The notes under the pieces: model-generated
What the model saw: only the letters and a program-made list of their open reading frames with translations
Told to the model about the DNA's origin: nothing
Database searches by the model: none
Made by a program: the position numbers and the translations under genes
Assembly (NCBI GenBank): GCA_007694025.1
Contig: RECL01000266.1
Coordinates: forward strand, 1-37,619
Direction of reading: 5' to 3'
Origin: Spirochaetaceae bacterium
GTDB taxonomy: Bacteria > Spirochaetota > Spirochaetia > DSM-27196 > SLST01
DNA length: 37,619 bases
Shown here: positions 1-8,729 of the stretch, one piece after another
Layout of the letters: every line of letters begins with the position of its first letter
How positions within the stretch are numbered: the first letter of the stretch is position 1

Positions 1-758
1 CGCTCGCCCTTGTGGTAGCCGATCGGGTACGCGGTGTCGTCGCCGACTTCGCTGTACAGCAGATCGAGCAGCCCGTTCTTGCTCTCGAACTTCTGCTTGC
101 CCAGGTAGAGCGACAGACCGCTGTTGAGGTACGCGTAGTTCCACAGCCGCTGCTCGATGAACTCGTGGTTGAACGTGAACTCACCGAAGATCTGTTCGTC
201 GGGCTCGAACTCGACGTACGTACCGTTCTTCTCGCTGCTCTTGCCCTTCTTCTCCGACACGAGCACGCCGCGCTCGAACCGCGCTTCGGCGTACCGGCCG
301 TCGCGGATCGCGACAACCCTGAACGCGCTCGACAGCGCGTTGACGGCCTTCGTTCCTACACCGTTGAGACCGACCGAGAACTGAAACACGTCGTCGTTGT
401 ACTTCGCGCCGGTGTTGATGATGCTGACGCATTCGACGACCTTGCCGAGCGGGATTCCGCGTCCGAAGTCGCGCACCTTCACCGTGCTCCCCGAGATGTC
501 GATCCGGATCGTCGATCCGGCGCCCATGATGTACTCGTCGACGCTGTTGTCGATCACTTCCTTCAGCAGGATATAGATCCCGTCGTCAAGGTTCGATCCA
601 TCACCAAGCCGACCGATGTACATCCCGGTACGCAGCCGGATGTGCTCGAGCGAACTGAGCGTCTTGATCTTGCTTTCGTCGTACGTTGCGGCGGCTGTGG
701 ATGACGCCGTATCCTGGACCTTACGGCGCGGTGCCGCGGCGGTTGCTCCCCTTCCCAT
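1..758 (-). CDS. parE: DNA topoisomerase IV / gyrase subunit B, N-terminal part (runs off left edge)
   Basis: This is the ATPase subunit of a type IIA topoisomerase; ATP binding and hydrolysis drive strand passage by the partner A subunit. About 252 residues are present and the frame is open to the window edge. After a low-complexity leader of about 28 residues come the GHKL motifs: EVIDNSVDE (about 67-75, with the Glu general base and Mg-binding Asn), DFGRGIP (about 97-103) and GLNGVGTKAVNAL (about 132-144). The ATG at 758 has a GAGG about 8 bases upstream. The NSVDEY form of the N-box and the RTGMYIG motif resemble ParE-like B subunits more than classical GyrB, but the distinguishing C-terminal part is outside the window. 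Subunit type is therefore less certain than family. It is transcribed divergently from the lipoprotein gene at 899. Confidence 0.88.
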   Translation of the reverse strand, partial: MGRGATAAAPRRKVQDTASSTAAATYDESKIKTLSSLEHIRLRTGMYIGRLGDGSNLDDGIYILLKEVIDNSVDEYIMGAGSTIRIDISGSTVKVRDFGRGIPLGKVVECVSIINTGAKYNDDVFQFSVGLNGVGTKAVNALSSAFRVVAIRDGRYAEARFERGVLVSEKKGKSSEKNGTYVEFEPDEQIFGEFTFNHEFIEQRLWNYAYLNSGLSLYLGKQKFESKNGLLDLLYSEVGDDTAYPIGYHKGE

Positions 759-807
759 TACAACCTCACCGTGACCTGCCTGCGAGAGGCGGGCTTTTGT
801 AAGCTAG

Positions 808-836
808 AGAGTACCACAGCGCACGGGCTTGATCAA
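808..836 (-). promoter_or_regulatory. Candidate sigma-70 promoter for the parE-like gene
   Basis: Read on the minus strand, TTGATC (836-831) is followed after 17 bases by TACTCT (813-808). This would start RNA about 43 bases before the ATG at 758. The -35 box lies inside the palindrome TTGATCAA (829-836), which also supplies the -35 box of the divergent promoter. It was identified by consensus only. Confidence 0.4.
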
Positions 837-857
837 ATTGCCGCGGTAACCGACAAT
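829..857 (+). promoter_or_regulatory. Candidate promoter for the lipoprotein gene
   Basis: TTGATC (829-834), a 17-base spacer and GACAAT (852-857). RNA would start near 864, which favours the internal ATG at 899 over the ATG at 863 as the lipoprotein start. It shares the TTGATCAA palindrome with the divergent promoter. Confidence 0.35.
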
Positions 858-898
858 CAGGCATGGCAAGATCGTGCCGCGCGCGCGCGGCGGTATCG

Positions 899-1855
899 AT
901 GACGCGTCTCCTGGTTGCGGTTGTACTCGTCGTGGTCGCCGGCTGCGCGACGGTACCGCAGGCGCAGTTCGACGCGGCCGAGCAGCGGATCGCAGAACTC
1001 GAGGCGGAGAATACCGACCTGCGGGCGCGTCTGGCCGCCAACGAGCGCGCCCGCGACGCGCTCGTCGTCGATCTCAACCGGGCGAACAGCACGATCGCCG
1101 GCCTCCAGTCAGAACTGGAAGCGCTTGGTGCCGACCGTGCGCTCGCACTCGCGCAGCTTGGCAGCCTGCGCGAGGAACGCATCGAACTGATCGAACGGAT
1201 CGGATTGCTCGAGGACGAGGCAGTCGCGCTGCGCCTTGCCGCCGAGATAGAGAGCCCCCCGGAGGATTCGGCGAGCATCGCCCGATCACCCCAGGAACGC
1301 CTTACCGAAGCGCTCTCCGGGGGCGACGGGTTCAGACGCGTCGACCGGATCGGCCTTCAGAACGATCCGCGACTCGCGGCTCGCTTCGCGAATGCCGCGC
1401 CGGGAATAGCGGCCGACACGGCCGAAGACACGCCGCTGCTGTTCGACATAAGGCTCGACTACCGTCAGACCATTGTCTTCCTGACCATCCACGACCCGGC
1501 CGGCCGCGCACCGGAGCTTCGCGTCAACGTTCAGTACGTGTCGGATCGGGAACCGCTGCACATCCGCGCGGCGGTCCTGACTATCGAGGGGATCGACCCG
1601 GTCGCGCCGATCGAGCCGATCGTGCTATCTGAGCGAGTGATCCGAGAAACCGACGGGACGATTCTGCGCGAAGGTTTCGTCCTGCCGGCCGACCGGTCGA
1701 TCGTCGACCGGCTCGCGACGATCCTCACGGGTGGCCGATTCACGGTGACGATGCTCGGCACCACGCGCCAGGTCCAGCACCGACCGTCGACCGCCGAACG
1801 CGCAGCGATGTCGAACATCCTGTTCGCGTACCTCGACATCGGCGGCCTGCGTTAG
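899..1855 (+). CDS. Predicted lipoprotein with N-terminal coiled coil, function unknown
   Basis: 318 residues. I do not recognise the family. The start at 899 gives a short basic N-terminus, a hydrophobic stretch and the lipobox VVAGC (Cys about residue 16), so it should be lipidated and membrane-anchored. An ATG at 863 in the same frame would add 12 residues in front of the signal peptide and is less likely. Residues about 25-105 are rich in Glu, Ala, Leu and Arg in heptad-like order and should form a coiled coil. The C-terminal half (about 155-318) looks like a beta-rich globular domain with no motif I can name. The stop lies 14 bases from the convergent clpC stop. The Lol exporter genes in this window could act on such a protein, but that is only a general family link. 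Confidence 0.8.
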   Translation: MTRLLVAVVLVVVAGCATVPQAQFDAAEQRIAELEAENTDLRARLAANERARDALVVDLNRANSTIAGLQSELEALGADRALALAQLGSLREERIELIERIGLLEDEAVALRLAAEIESPPEDSASIARSPQERLTEALSGGDGFRRVDRIGLQNDPRLAARFANAAPGIAADTAEDTPLLFDIRLDYRQTIVFLTIHDPAGRAPELRVNVQYVSDREPLHIRAAVLTIEGIDPVAPIEPIVLSERVIRETDGTILREGFVLPADRSIVDRLATILTGGRFTVTMLGTTRQVQHRPSTAERAAMSNILFAYLDIGGLR

Positions 1856-1869
1856 CCGGGCGGTTTGCG

Positions 1870-4380
1870 TTAGCCGGCTGCGACCGGCTCTTCCTGCTTC
1901 GCTTCGACGCGGCGCTTCTCACGGAAGCCGATCTTGCCGCTTCGCAACGTGACGACGATGTGACTACCCTCGCCGAATCGGGTGCGTAGCAGCTCCATCG
2001 CGAGCGGATCCTCGATCTCGCGCTGAATCGTCCGGCGAAGCGGTCGGGCGCCGAACTTCACGTCGTAGCCGACGTCGATCAGATGCTGCTTCGCCTTGCT
2101 CGTGACCTCGAGCACGATCTGCTTCTCCATCAACCTCTTCTGCACGTCCTCAAGCTCGATATCGAAGATCGACTCGACCTGGACGCGATTGAGGCTGTGA
2201 AACACGACGATCTCGTCGACGCGGTTGATGAACTCGGGACGGAAGAGTCGCTTCAGTTCGTTCATCGCGCTCGACTTGATGTCGCGGTAGTCCATGAGCC
2301 CTTCGAGCGTCTTGAACCCGACCGCCGAGTCCTGCGTGATCTCTCGCGCACCGGCGTTGCTCGTCATGATCAGAACCGTGTTGCGGAAACTCACCGTGTG
2401 GCCCAGGCTGTCCTGAAGCTGTCCTTCTTCAAGAACCTGCAGCAGGATGTTGAACACGTCGGGGTGCGCCTTTTCGATCTCATCGAACAGGACGACACTG
2501 TAGGGCTTGCGCCGGATTTTTTCGGTCAGCAAACCGCCCTCGTCGTAGCCGATGTAGCCCGGAGGTGCCCCGACGAGCCGGCTCACGTTGTGCTTCTCCA
2601 TGAAGTCCGACATGTCGATGCGAATCAGCGCGTCGTCGCTGCCGAACAGGAAGCGTGCGAGCGTCTTCGCGAGCAGTGTCTTGCCGACACCCGTCGGTCC
2701 AAGGAAGATGAACGACCCCATCGGGCGCTTCGGCGAAGAGAGTCCGGTGCGGCTGCGCCGGATCGAAGAGGAGATCGCCTCGATCGCCGGATCCTGTCCG
2801 ATCACGGTGCGGTGCAGTTCGTCCTCTATCTGGAGCAGCTTCTCGCTCTCGCTCTGCGCGATCCTTGACAACGGTATTCCGGTGATGTCTGAGAGCACGT
2901 ACTGGATGTCGTCGGAGTCGACGATGTTCTGCTCGGTCTTGAGCGTCACCTTCCACTCGCTCTTCATTTCTTCGACCTTGGTCTTCAGCTGCCGGACCTG
3001 GTCGCGAACAGCCGCTGCGCGCTCGTAGTTCTGCCCGTTGACCAGGCTGAGTTTTTCGGCGTTCAACCGCTCGATCTCCCGCTCGAGCTCGGCGAGTTCG
3101 GTAGGACGGACCGAGTTGTGGATCCGCTTGCGACTGCCGGCCTCGTCCATCAGATCGATCGCCTTGTCGGGAAGGAATCGGTCGGGCATGTAGCGCCTGG
3201 CGAGCGTCGCCGATACTTCGAGCGCACCCGGCGTGTACGAGACGTTGTGGTGCTCTTCGTAGCGCTCCTTGATCCCCTTGAGGATCTCAAGCGTCTGCTC
3301 GACCGTCGGCTCGTCGACGTAGATCGTCTGGAAGCGTCGTTCGAGCGCGGCGTCCTTTTCGACGTACTTCTTGTACTCGTTGAGCGTCGTCGCGCCGATG
3401 CACTGGATTTCGCCACGCGACAGCGCGGGCTTGAGCATGTTGCTCGCGTCGATCGCACCCTCGGCACCACCGGCGCCAATGATCGTGTGCAGCTCGTCTA
3501 TGAACAGTACGATGTTTCCGGCGGTGATGATCTCCTTCATCACGCGCTTGAGGCGCTCCTCGAACTCGCCGCGGTACTTCGTGCCGGCGATCAGCGATGC
3601 CAGGTCGAGCGTCATCACGCGCTTGCCGATCAGAACCTCCGGCGCGGTGCCGTCGACGATGCTCTGCGCGAGACCTTCGACGATCGCGGTCTTGCCTACT
3701 CCGGGCTCACCGATGAGAACCGGGTTGTTCTTGGTACGTCGCGCAAGGATCTGGATTACGCGCTGGATCTCTTTCGCGCGCCCGACAACGGGGTCGAGCT
3801 TGTCCTCGCGCGCGTACTGCGTCAGATCGCGGGAGAACTCATCGAGCGTCGGCGTCGTCTTCTTGTTCGCACCGACCGTCGTGGACGCCTTGCGCTTGGC
3901 CTGCGCGGTTCGCGTGGCTGGAGCGGTGGCGGTCGTCTGCGTCGAACCGCTGAGATCGGAGATCAGCTCGCGGAGCGTTTCCACGGTGCACCCGTGTTCC
4001 CCAAGAAACCGGGCGGTCACGCTGTCGGCTTCGCGCGAGCACGCGAGCAGAAGGTGTTCGGTGCCGATGTACTCGTGGCCCAGGTTGCGGGCCTCTTCGG
4101 CGCTGTCTTCCAGAACCTTCTTGCCGCGCGAACTAGGCGGTACGTCGCCCAGGATGAACCCGCCGCGCTTGCGTGGAATCTCCTTCTCGATGTCGATCTG
4201 CATCCGTGCGGGGTCGATCCCGGCCCGCTCGAGCGCCTTGTACCCGAGCCCACCGCCCTCCTTCAGGAGGGCAAGCATGATGTGCTCCGGAAGCAGCTGA
4301 TCGGAGTGGAAGCGCTTGGCCTCATCCTGCGCGAGTATCGTCAGAACCTTTTGAGCGCGTTGTGTCAAACCCTTGAACAT
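1870..4380 (-). CDS. clpC: ClpC-type AAA+ unfoldase
   Basis: 836 residues. An ATP-driven unfoldase that feeds proteins to ClpP in the cytoplasm. In order: Clp N-domain repeats (about 1-145), a linker rich in Thr/Ala/Lys (145-178), D1 with Walker A GEPGVGKT (224-231) and Walker B VLFIDE (291-296), a middle domain containing a UVR-like segment (about 450-466), and D2 with Walker A GPTGVGKT (561-568). Length and order match ClpC, not ClpA or ClpB. The ATG at 4380 is preceded by GGGAGGG about 3-9 bases away. It lies 13 bases after the mcsB stop, giving the mcsA-mcsB-clpC order seen in Firmicutes stress operons. No CtsR-like tandem heptamer was seen upstream of mcsA. Its reading frame is open for a further 380 bases upstream, across the 3' part of mcsB (see Findings). 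Confidence 0.97.
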   Translation of the reverse strand: MFKGLTQRAQKVLTILAQDEAKRFHSDQLLPEHIMLALLKEGGGLGYKALERAGIDPARMQIDIEKEIPRKRGGFILGDVPPSSRGKKVLEDSAEEARNLGHEYIGTEHLLLACSREADSVTARFLGEHGCTVETLRELISDLSGSTQTTATAPATRTAQAKRKASTTVGANKKTTPTLDEFSRDLTQYAREDKLDPVVGRAKEIQRVIQILARRTKNNPVLIGEPGVGKTAIVEGLAQSIVDGTAPEVLIGKRVMTLDLASLIAGTKYRGEFEERLKRVMKEIITAGNIVLFIDELHTIIGAGGAEGAIDASNMLKPALSRGEIQCIGATTLNEYKKYVEKDAALERRFQTIYVDEPTVEQTLEILKGIKERYEEHHNVSYTPGALEVSATLARRYMPDRFLPDKAIDLMDEAGSRKRIHNSVRPTELAELEREIERLNAEKLSLVNGQNYERAAAVRDQVRQLKTKVEEMKSEWKVTLKTEQNIVDSDDIQYVLSDITGIPLSRIAQSESEKLLQIEDELHRTVIGQDPAIEAISSSIRRSRTGLSSPKRPMGSFIFLGPTGVGKTLLAKTLARFLFGSDDALIRIDMSDFMEKHNVSRLVGAPPGYIGYDEGGLLTEKIRRKPYSVVLFDEIEKAHPDVFNILLQVLEEGQLQDSLGHTVSFRNTVLIMTSNAGAREITQDSAVGFKTLEGLMDYRDIKSSAMNELKRLFRPEFINRVDEIVVFHSLNRVQVESIFDIELEDVQKRLMEKQIVLEVTSKAKQHLIDVGYDVKFGARPLRRTIQREIEDPLAMELLRTRFGEGSHIVVTLRSGKIGFREKRRVEAKQEEPVAAG

Positions 4381-4393
4381 AAACCCTCCCAGC

Positions 4394-5461
4394 TCAATGA
4401 GCGTGGCAGTCGGCGAGCAGCTCGCGAACGACGCTCGCACGGACCTCGTCGGTGTCTGTATCGTCCTCTCCCGATTCCGGTCGACGCGGTCCCCGACTAC
4501 CACTAATATGGCTATCCTTGCCCAGAAAAAAAAGGGTTGCCAAAAGAGCAGGAGAATAGCCGCCGAAGAGTCCGGCGACGGAAGCGAAGCGCAGGTCGCT
4601 CGCAAGGAGCGCGGTCTGCTCGCGCGAGAGCGTTTCGCTGGTCTGCAGTTCATGGTGCGCGCGTTCGGCGCGCTCGCGGATCTCATCGGCCTGCGTTGCG
4701 GCAATCTGGTCGCGCGCGCGGCGTTCGAGCGCGACGAGCCGCCGGGCGCACGCGTCGACACGCTCGACGATCGCCGATTCGTCGAGCCCGAAGGTGATCC
4801 GGTTACGAAGCACGAACAGGCCGCTACGCGGAGCAGCCATGCTCGGCATTTCGCAGCCGATACGGCCGAGTCGACCGAGAATCCGGCCGATCCGTTTCCG
4901 ACTCAGAAGCCCGGGGAGGTGCAGCACGACCGACGCACGAAGCGCGGTACCGACTTCGGCGATTCGCGACGACAGATACCCGAGGTCCATCGAAACCGCG
5001 TAGTGGAGCGACTCTTCGAGCCGGATATCCGCATCGACCACGCGCTGCACGCAGGCGGTTACCGCGCGTCCCGGCGCGGTACACAGCAGTCGCAGGTGGT
5101 CTTCTCCGCCGACCACCGCGACGAACCGCTCGTCTGACGACAGGAAGACCGAATCGGCCTGCGTACCGTCGACGATTCCTCGCTCCGCGAGCCTGATTCG
5201 ATCGCTGTCGCAGATCGATCGGTCGGTCAGCAGGGTGTACGGCTCCCCGAAAAGCTCTGTTGCGGTCGCGCGAAGCACGGTGTCGACCGTCTCAAGCGCG
5301 TCGCGATACCCGCAGGTCGGCTCGGCGTCGAGAAAAGGATACCCCGACAGGTTGCGCGCGACCTGCACCCGCGACGCGATCGCGACGTCGGAGTCGGTCG
5401 CATCGTCACAGACCCACGGTACGGCCGGCGGAAGCGGCGTACTTCGCGTAGTCACGGTCAC
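4394..5461 (-). CDS. mcsB: McsB-family protein arginine kinase homologue, probably catalytically impaired
   Basis: 355 residues, the usual McsB length. In Firmicutes McsB phosphorylates arginines to mark proteins for ClpCP. Family features are clear: SRVQVARN (about 30-37), GGEDHLR (118-124), GTALRASVVLHLPGL (171-185) and RNRITFG (219-225). Several key positions differ from active McsB and phosphagen kinases. The NEEDH motif is GGEDH. The CPTNVGT segment that carries the reactive Cys reads RIAEVGT, so the Cys is replaced. The loop GEGSEA, which holds the second catalytic Glu, is not recognisable around 201-212. The second Arg of the SRVRLARN motif is Gln. Most nucleotide-binding arginines remain. 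It starts with GTG overlapping the mcsA stop (GTGA). I infer a pseudokinase or altered specificity; orthology is supported by context. Confidence 0.88.
   Translation of the reverse strand: MTVTTRSTPLPPAVPWVCDDATDSDVAIASRVQVARNLSGYPFLDAEPTCGYRDALETVDTVLRATATELFGEPYTLLTDRSICDSDRIRLAERGIVDGTQADSVFLSSDERFVAVVGGEDHLRLLCTAPGRAVTACVQRVVDADIRLEESLHYAVSMDLGYLSSRIAEVGTALRASVVLHLPGLLSRKRIGRILGRLGRIGCEMPSMAAPRSGLFVLRNRITFGLDESAIVERVDACARRLVALERRARDQIAATQADEIRERAERAHHELQTSETLSREQTALLASDLRFASVAGLFGGYSPALLATLFFLGKDSHISGSRGPRRPESGEDDTDTDEVRASVVRELLADCHAH
4526..4533 (-). other. T8 homopolymer inside mcsB, candidate slippage site
   Basis: Eight T residues on the coding strand fall in the codons for Leu-Phe-Phe near mcsB residue 311, an unusual run in this GC-rich sequence. 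Losing one T shifts mcsB into the clpC frame, which has no stop between here and the clpC start. Confidence 0.55.
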
Positions 5462-5958
5462 CGCTCTCCCGGGTCGGTCAGACGATCGCGAATCCGGGCG
5501 GCGCGCTCGTAGTCTTCGTGGTCGACGGCGTCGCGCAGCTCCTCGAGTCGGGTTTCACGGTCGATCAGCAGACCGCGGTACACCTCGACACGCCGCGGCA
5601 GACGCCCGCGGTGCACGATCTGGGGCTCTCCACCCGAGTGCGCGCCGCAGCTGTGCGTCAGCAGCTCGTAGATCTGGCTCCGGTACGTGTGGTAGCAATC
5701 GGGGCAGCCGACGGCGCCTCGCTCGCGAATCTGTCGGAACGACGTGCCGCAGCTGCAGCTCGTGGCCGCCTGCGTCGCGATGAGACCGCTCAGGAGCTCG
5801 CGAACGGTCGGCCCGTAGGTCGGATCTCCCGGTGTCACGCCGAGCGCCTCCGCACAACGCGCGCACAGCCACAGCTCATCGTATTCGCTTCCCCGCGTCT
5901 GGTAGGTCTGGACCCAACCGGGTCCTTCCCCACAGACGTCGCACTGCCTGCCACTCAT
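5458..5958 (-). CDS. mcsA: McsA-like zinc-finger / UVR-domain activator protein
   Basis: 166 residues. McsA activates McsB and links it to ClpC. Four cysteine pairs are visible: C6/C9, C32/C35, C68/C70 and C85/C88. The third is CxC instead of the usual CxxC, so zinc binding there may be shifted. A UVR motif occupies about residues 132-162. The ATG at 5958 begins directly before the first zinc finger. It has no Shine-Dalgarno sequence and sits 7 bases after a strong extended -10 box, consistent with a leaderless mRNA. A GTG at 6006 would add 16 residues that lack any family feature. The stop overlaps the mcsB GTG. The gene lies 71 bases beyond the serS stop on the same strand. Confidence 0.9.
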   Translation of the reverse strand: MSGRQCDVCGEGPGWVQTYQTRGSEYDELWLCARCAEALGVTPGDPTYGPTVRELLSGLIATQAATSCSCGTSFRQIRERGAVGCPDCYHTYRSQIYELLTHSCGAHSGGEPQIVHRGRLPRRVEVYRGLLIDRETRLEELRDAVDHEDYERAARIRDRLTDPGER

Positions 5959-5965
5959 CGACTCT

Positions 5966-5974
5966 ATAGTAGCA
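5966..5974 (-). promoter_or_regulatory. Extended -10 promoter for mcsA-mcsB-clpC
   Basis: The minus strand reads TGC-TACTAT (5974-5966), an extended -10 element. No good -35 box is visible 17 bases upstream. Transcription should start at or next to the mcsA ATG (5958). This would give the stress genes a promoter separate from the upstream serS/lol genes. Confidence 0.5.
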
Positions 5975-6029
5975 AAAAGCCGAACTCTCTGCTCGCGCTT
6001 TCCCACGGGCTCGCAGAAAAAGGGGCAGA

Positions 6030-7325
6030 TCAGCTCCCGCCGGCCGGCTCCCCCGGTTCGAGCCGCGCGACTCCGAGTCGGTCGGCGAGCACGCGTGGCA
6101 GCACGACCGATCCATCGGACTGCTGCCCCTGCTCGACAATAGCGGGCAGGATGCGGCTGGTCGCAAGACCGCTCGCGTTCAGCGAGTGAACGTACTCGAT
6201 CCGGCGATCGCCCCGTCTGAACCGGATATTGCCGCGTCGAGCCTGGTAATCAGCGGCGTTCGACGCCGAACTGACCTCTTTGTACTCGCCCATGCTCGGT
6301 ATCCAGACTTCGATGTCGTACGTCTTGGCCATCGCCGCCGAAGCGTCGCCGGCGGCAAGCCTGCTGACGCGATAGTGAAGACCAAGCCCCTGCACGAGCG
6401 CCTCTGCCTTCGCGATCAGCTCGTCGAGCGCGGTCTCTGAGGTTTCGGGCGTCGTGAACTGGAACATCTCGACCTTGTTGAACTGGTGTCCGCGGATCAT
6501 CCCGCGCTCCTGCGCGCGGTAGCTGCCGGCCTCCTTGCGATAGCACGGCGTGTAGGCGAAGTACTTGCTCGGCAGCTCGTCCTCTGAAAGGATCTCGTCG
6601 CGGTGGAAGTTGATCAGAGCGGTCTCCGCGGTCGGAAGGATGAAGTGCGTGAACGAATCGTCGTCACCGCGTAGCTGAAAGACGTCGTCCTCGAACTTCG
6701 GGAACTGGCCCGCGGTGAACCCGCACTGGTACGTGAGCAGGTGCGGGGGGAGGATGAACTCGTATCCATCGGCCAGGTGCGTATCGATGAAATAGCTCAG
6801 AAGCGCCCACTCCAGCCGCGACCCGATCCCGCGGTAGAGCCAGAAGCCGTTTCCGCCCATCTTGACGCCGCGCTCGTAGTCGACAAGGCCAAGCGACGTG
6901 ACGAGCGACACGTGATCGAGCGGTTCGAACGCAAACGACGGCTTGTCGCCCCACGTCCGGAGCACTTCGTTCGCCTCCTTGCCGCCGGCAGGGACGTCGT
7001 CGGAGGGAAGGTTCGGCAGCCGGGCAAGCTCGTCGTGTATCGCGTCGTCCAGAACCCGGATCTCGGCGTCCATCGACTTGATCGTCGCGGATACCTCCTT
7101 CATCTCGGCGAGCAGACCGTCGACGTCTTCGCCCGCCTTCTTGAGGACGGGTATATCTGCGGAGACCTGATTCCGTCGAGCCTTCAGGGCTTCGACCGAC
7201 GTTACAAACTCGCGGCGCTTTGCGTCGTTGGCAACCAGCCGGGACAGGTCGACGTGCTCCATGCGCTTGCGAAGCGCCGCTTCCACGGCTGGCCGGTTGG
7301 TTCGGATCAGGTTCAGGTCAAGCAT
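6030..7325 (-). CDS. serS: Seryl-tRNA synthetase
   Basis: 431 residues, normal for bacterial SerRS; it charges tRNA-Ser in the cytoplasm. An N-terminal helical arm (about 1-110, rich in Lys/Arg/Glu heptads) is followed by the class II core. Motif 2 is visible around CYRKEAGSYR and GMIRGHQFNKVEMFQF. The motif 3 region reads SLNASGLATSRILPAIVEQ. The ATG at 7325 has GGAG 7 bases upstream; a start 7 codons earlier lacks a better site. It follows the downstream Lol permease gene by 48 bases, so it is probably co-transcribed with it. Confidence 0.97.
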   Translation of the reverse strand: MLDLNLIRTNRPAVEAALRKRMEHVDLSRLVANDAKRREFVTSVEALKARRNQVSADIPVLKKAGEDVDGLLAEMKEVSATIKSMDAEIRVLDDAIHDELARLPNLPSDDVPAGGKEANEVLRTWGDKPSFAFEPLDHVSLVTSLGLVDYERGVKMGGNGFWLYRGIGSRLEWALLSYFIDTHLADGYEFILPPHLLTYQCGFTAGQFPKFEDDVFQLRGDDDSFTHFILPTAETALINFHRDEILSEDELPSKYFAYTPCYRKEAGSYRAQERGMIRGHQFNKVEMFQFTTPETSETALDELIAKAEALVQGLGLHYRVSRLAAGDASAAMAKTYDIEVWIPSMGEYKEVSSASNAADYQARRGNIRFRRGDRRIEYVHSLNASGLATSRILPAIVEQGQQSDGSVVLPRVLADRLGVARLEPGEPAGGS

Positions 7326-7373
7326 TGGTACTCCGGCCCACAGCATATCGAAGCGCAGCGCGGCCGTCCATGC

Positions 7374-8729
7374 TCAGTGCTTGCGCAACACCTCCAGCGG
7401 CCGGATCCGCGACGCGCGCTGCGCGGGAAACCACGCGGCAGCGGTCGACAGCAGGATCGTAAGGAACGCGACGAGCAGCACGTCGGCAAACCGGATCGCG
7501 ATCGGAATGTGCTCGATGTAGAACTCGGGCGACAGGAGTTCGATCGTACCGCCGGGCAGGTCGACGAGCGGAGCGATAATCCATCGGGCAGCCGACGCCG
7601 ACGCGTTCAGCACCCACTCGATCCCGTAGAGCACTTCGTTGATGTTCACCGCGACCAACAGGCCGACCGACAGACCAACGGCCGCGCCGAGCGTCCCGAG
7701 CACGAAGCCGCAGACGATGAACACGCGCCGGATCGCCCCGGGGGAGGCACCCATGCTCTTGAGAACCGCGATCTCCTCCTGCTTCTCGAGTACGAGCATC
7801 ACAAGCGTCGACGAGATGTTGACCGCGGCGACCACGACGATCAGAACCATGATGAACACGAGAAGATCCTTCGTGGTCTTGAAGCTCATGAACTGCGCGC
7901 GGTTCGACTCGAACCACGTCACGACGCGAAACCGGTCGCCGAACAGCGTGCGAAGCTCGGTGAGCGCCGCCTGCGCGCGCTCGCGGTCGGCCCGCGCTCG
8001 TGAAGAGAAGATCGGGTTCGGAAGGTCGAGCGGCGAGTCCATCTTGACGCCGACGATCAGCCGCGAGCTCTCTTCGGGCAGGATAGCCGTTCCGCGGTCG
8101 AACGGTATGAAGACCCACAGCCGATCGAGGTCCGCGTACCCGGCCGACACGATCCCCCGAACGACGAAGGAGCTGCTGCGCGGCAGGAATCTGCCCGATG
8201 CGAGCTGCCGCGCGGTCAGGATCCGCACGGTGTCACCAACCGTGACATCGAGCCGACGCGCAACGTACTCTCCCACGACGATGCTGTCCGGCGAATCGAG
8301 ATCCCACGCGCCCGACCGGACCTCCAGGTAGCGACGCAGCCCGGGATCGCGCGCGTACAGGTCGGGCTCGACCGCCCTGATCGTGACGGCGGTTCGCGTG
8401 TCGGCCCCGGCCGCCAGACCGATTCCCTGGCGTTCGGCGACGACGAGCCGTACACCATCGACCGACCGGGCTGAGGCGAGTGACGAGTCAAGCCCGTCGA
8501 AGGCGCCCGGCGACCGGGAGATACCCTGGATATGGTAGCTTCCGGTCTCCAGGTAGCGCGTCGTGATGCCGGCGATCATCCCGTCGGCCACCTGGAGCAC
8601 GACGACAAGCGGTATCAGACTGAGACCGACGCCGATCACGCCGCCGCGCGTTCGTCGCGAAAATACGCTGACTCGACGACCGCCGAACAGAAAGCGGCGT
8701 GCGAGCGCGATCGTGGCTCGTACGGTCAT
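7374..8729 (-). CDS. lolE: LolC/LolE-family ABC transporter permease
   Basis: 451 residues. This is the third gene of a permease-ATPase-permease unit of the type that releases lipoproteins from the inner membrane. Topology fits LolC/E: a basic N-terminus, TM helix at about 31-50, a large periplasmic domain (about 55-280) and three C-terminal TM segments (about 287-310, 335-360, 410-435) characteristic of the FtsX domain. The segment LEKQEEIAVLKSMGAS is the usual coupling-helix region that touches the ATPase. It overlaps lolD by ATGA. The choice of LolE over LolC rests only on gene order. Confidence 0.85.
   Translation of the reverse strand: MTVRATIALARRFLFGGRRVSVFSRRTRGGVIGVGLSLIPLVVVLQVADGMIAGITTRYLETGSYHIQGISRSPGAFDGLDSSLASARSVDGVRLVVAERQGIGLAAGADTRTAVTIRAVEPDLYARDPGLRRYLEVRSGAWDLDSPDSIVVGEYVARRLDVTVGDTVRILTARQLASGRFLPRSSSFVVRGIVSAGYADLDRLWVFIPFDRGTAILPEESSRLIVGVKMDSPLDLPNPIFSSRARADRERAQAALTELRTLFGDRFRVVTWFESNRAQFMSFKTTKDLLVFIMVLIVVVAAVNISSTLVMLVLEKQEEIAVLKSMGASPGAIRRVFIVCGFVLGTLGAAVGLSVGLLVAVNINEVLYGIEWVLNASASAARWIIAPLVDLPGGTIELLSPEFYIEHIPIAIRFADVLLVAFLTILLSTAAAWFPAQRASRIRPLEVLRKH

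Noticed and set aside
3118-4506. Long open frames opposite clpC, serS, ftsY, rnf and the VWA cluster
   Set aside because: They mirror codon positions of clear genes on the other strand, lack ribosome sites and family motifs, and are expected at this GC content.
4381-4761. An N-terminally extended ClpC
   Set aside because: The added residues are a shadow of mcsB and unlike any ClpC; the ATG at 4380 has a strong ribosome site and starts exactly at the Clp N-domain.
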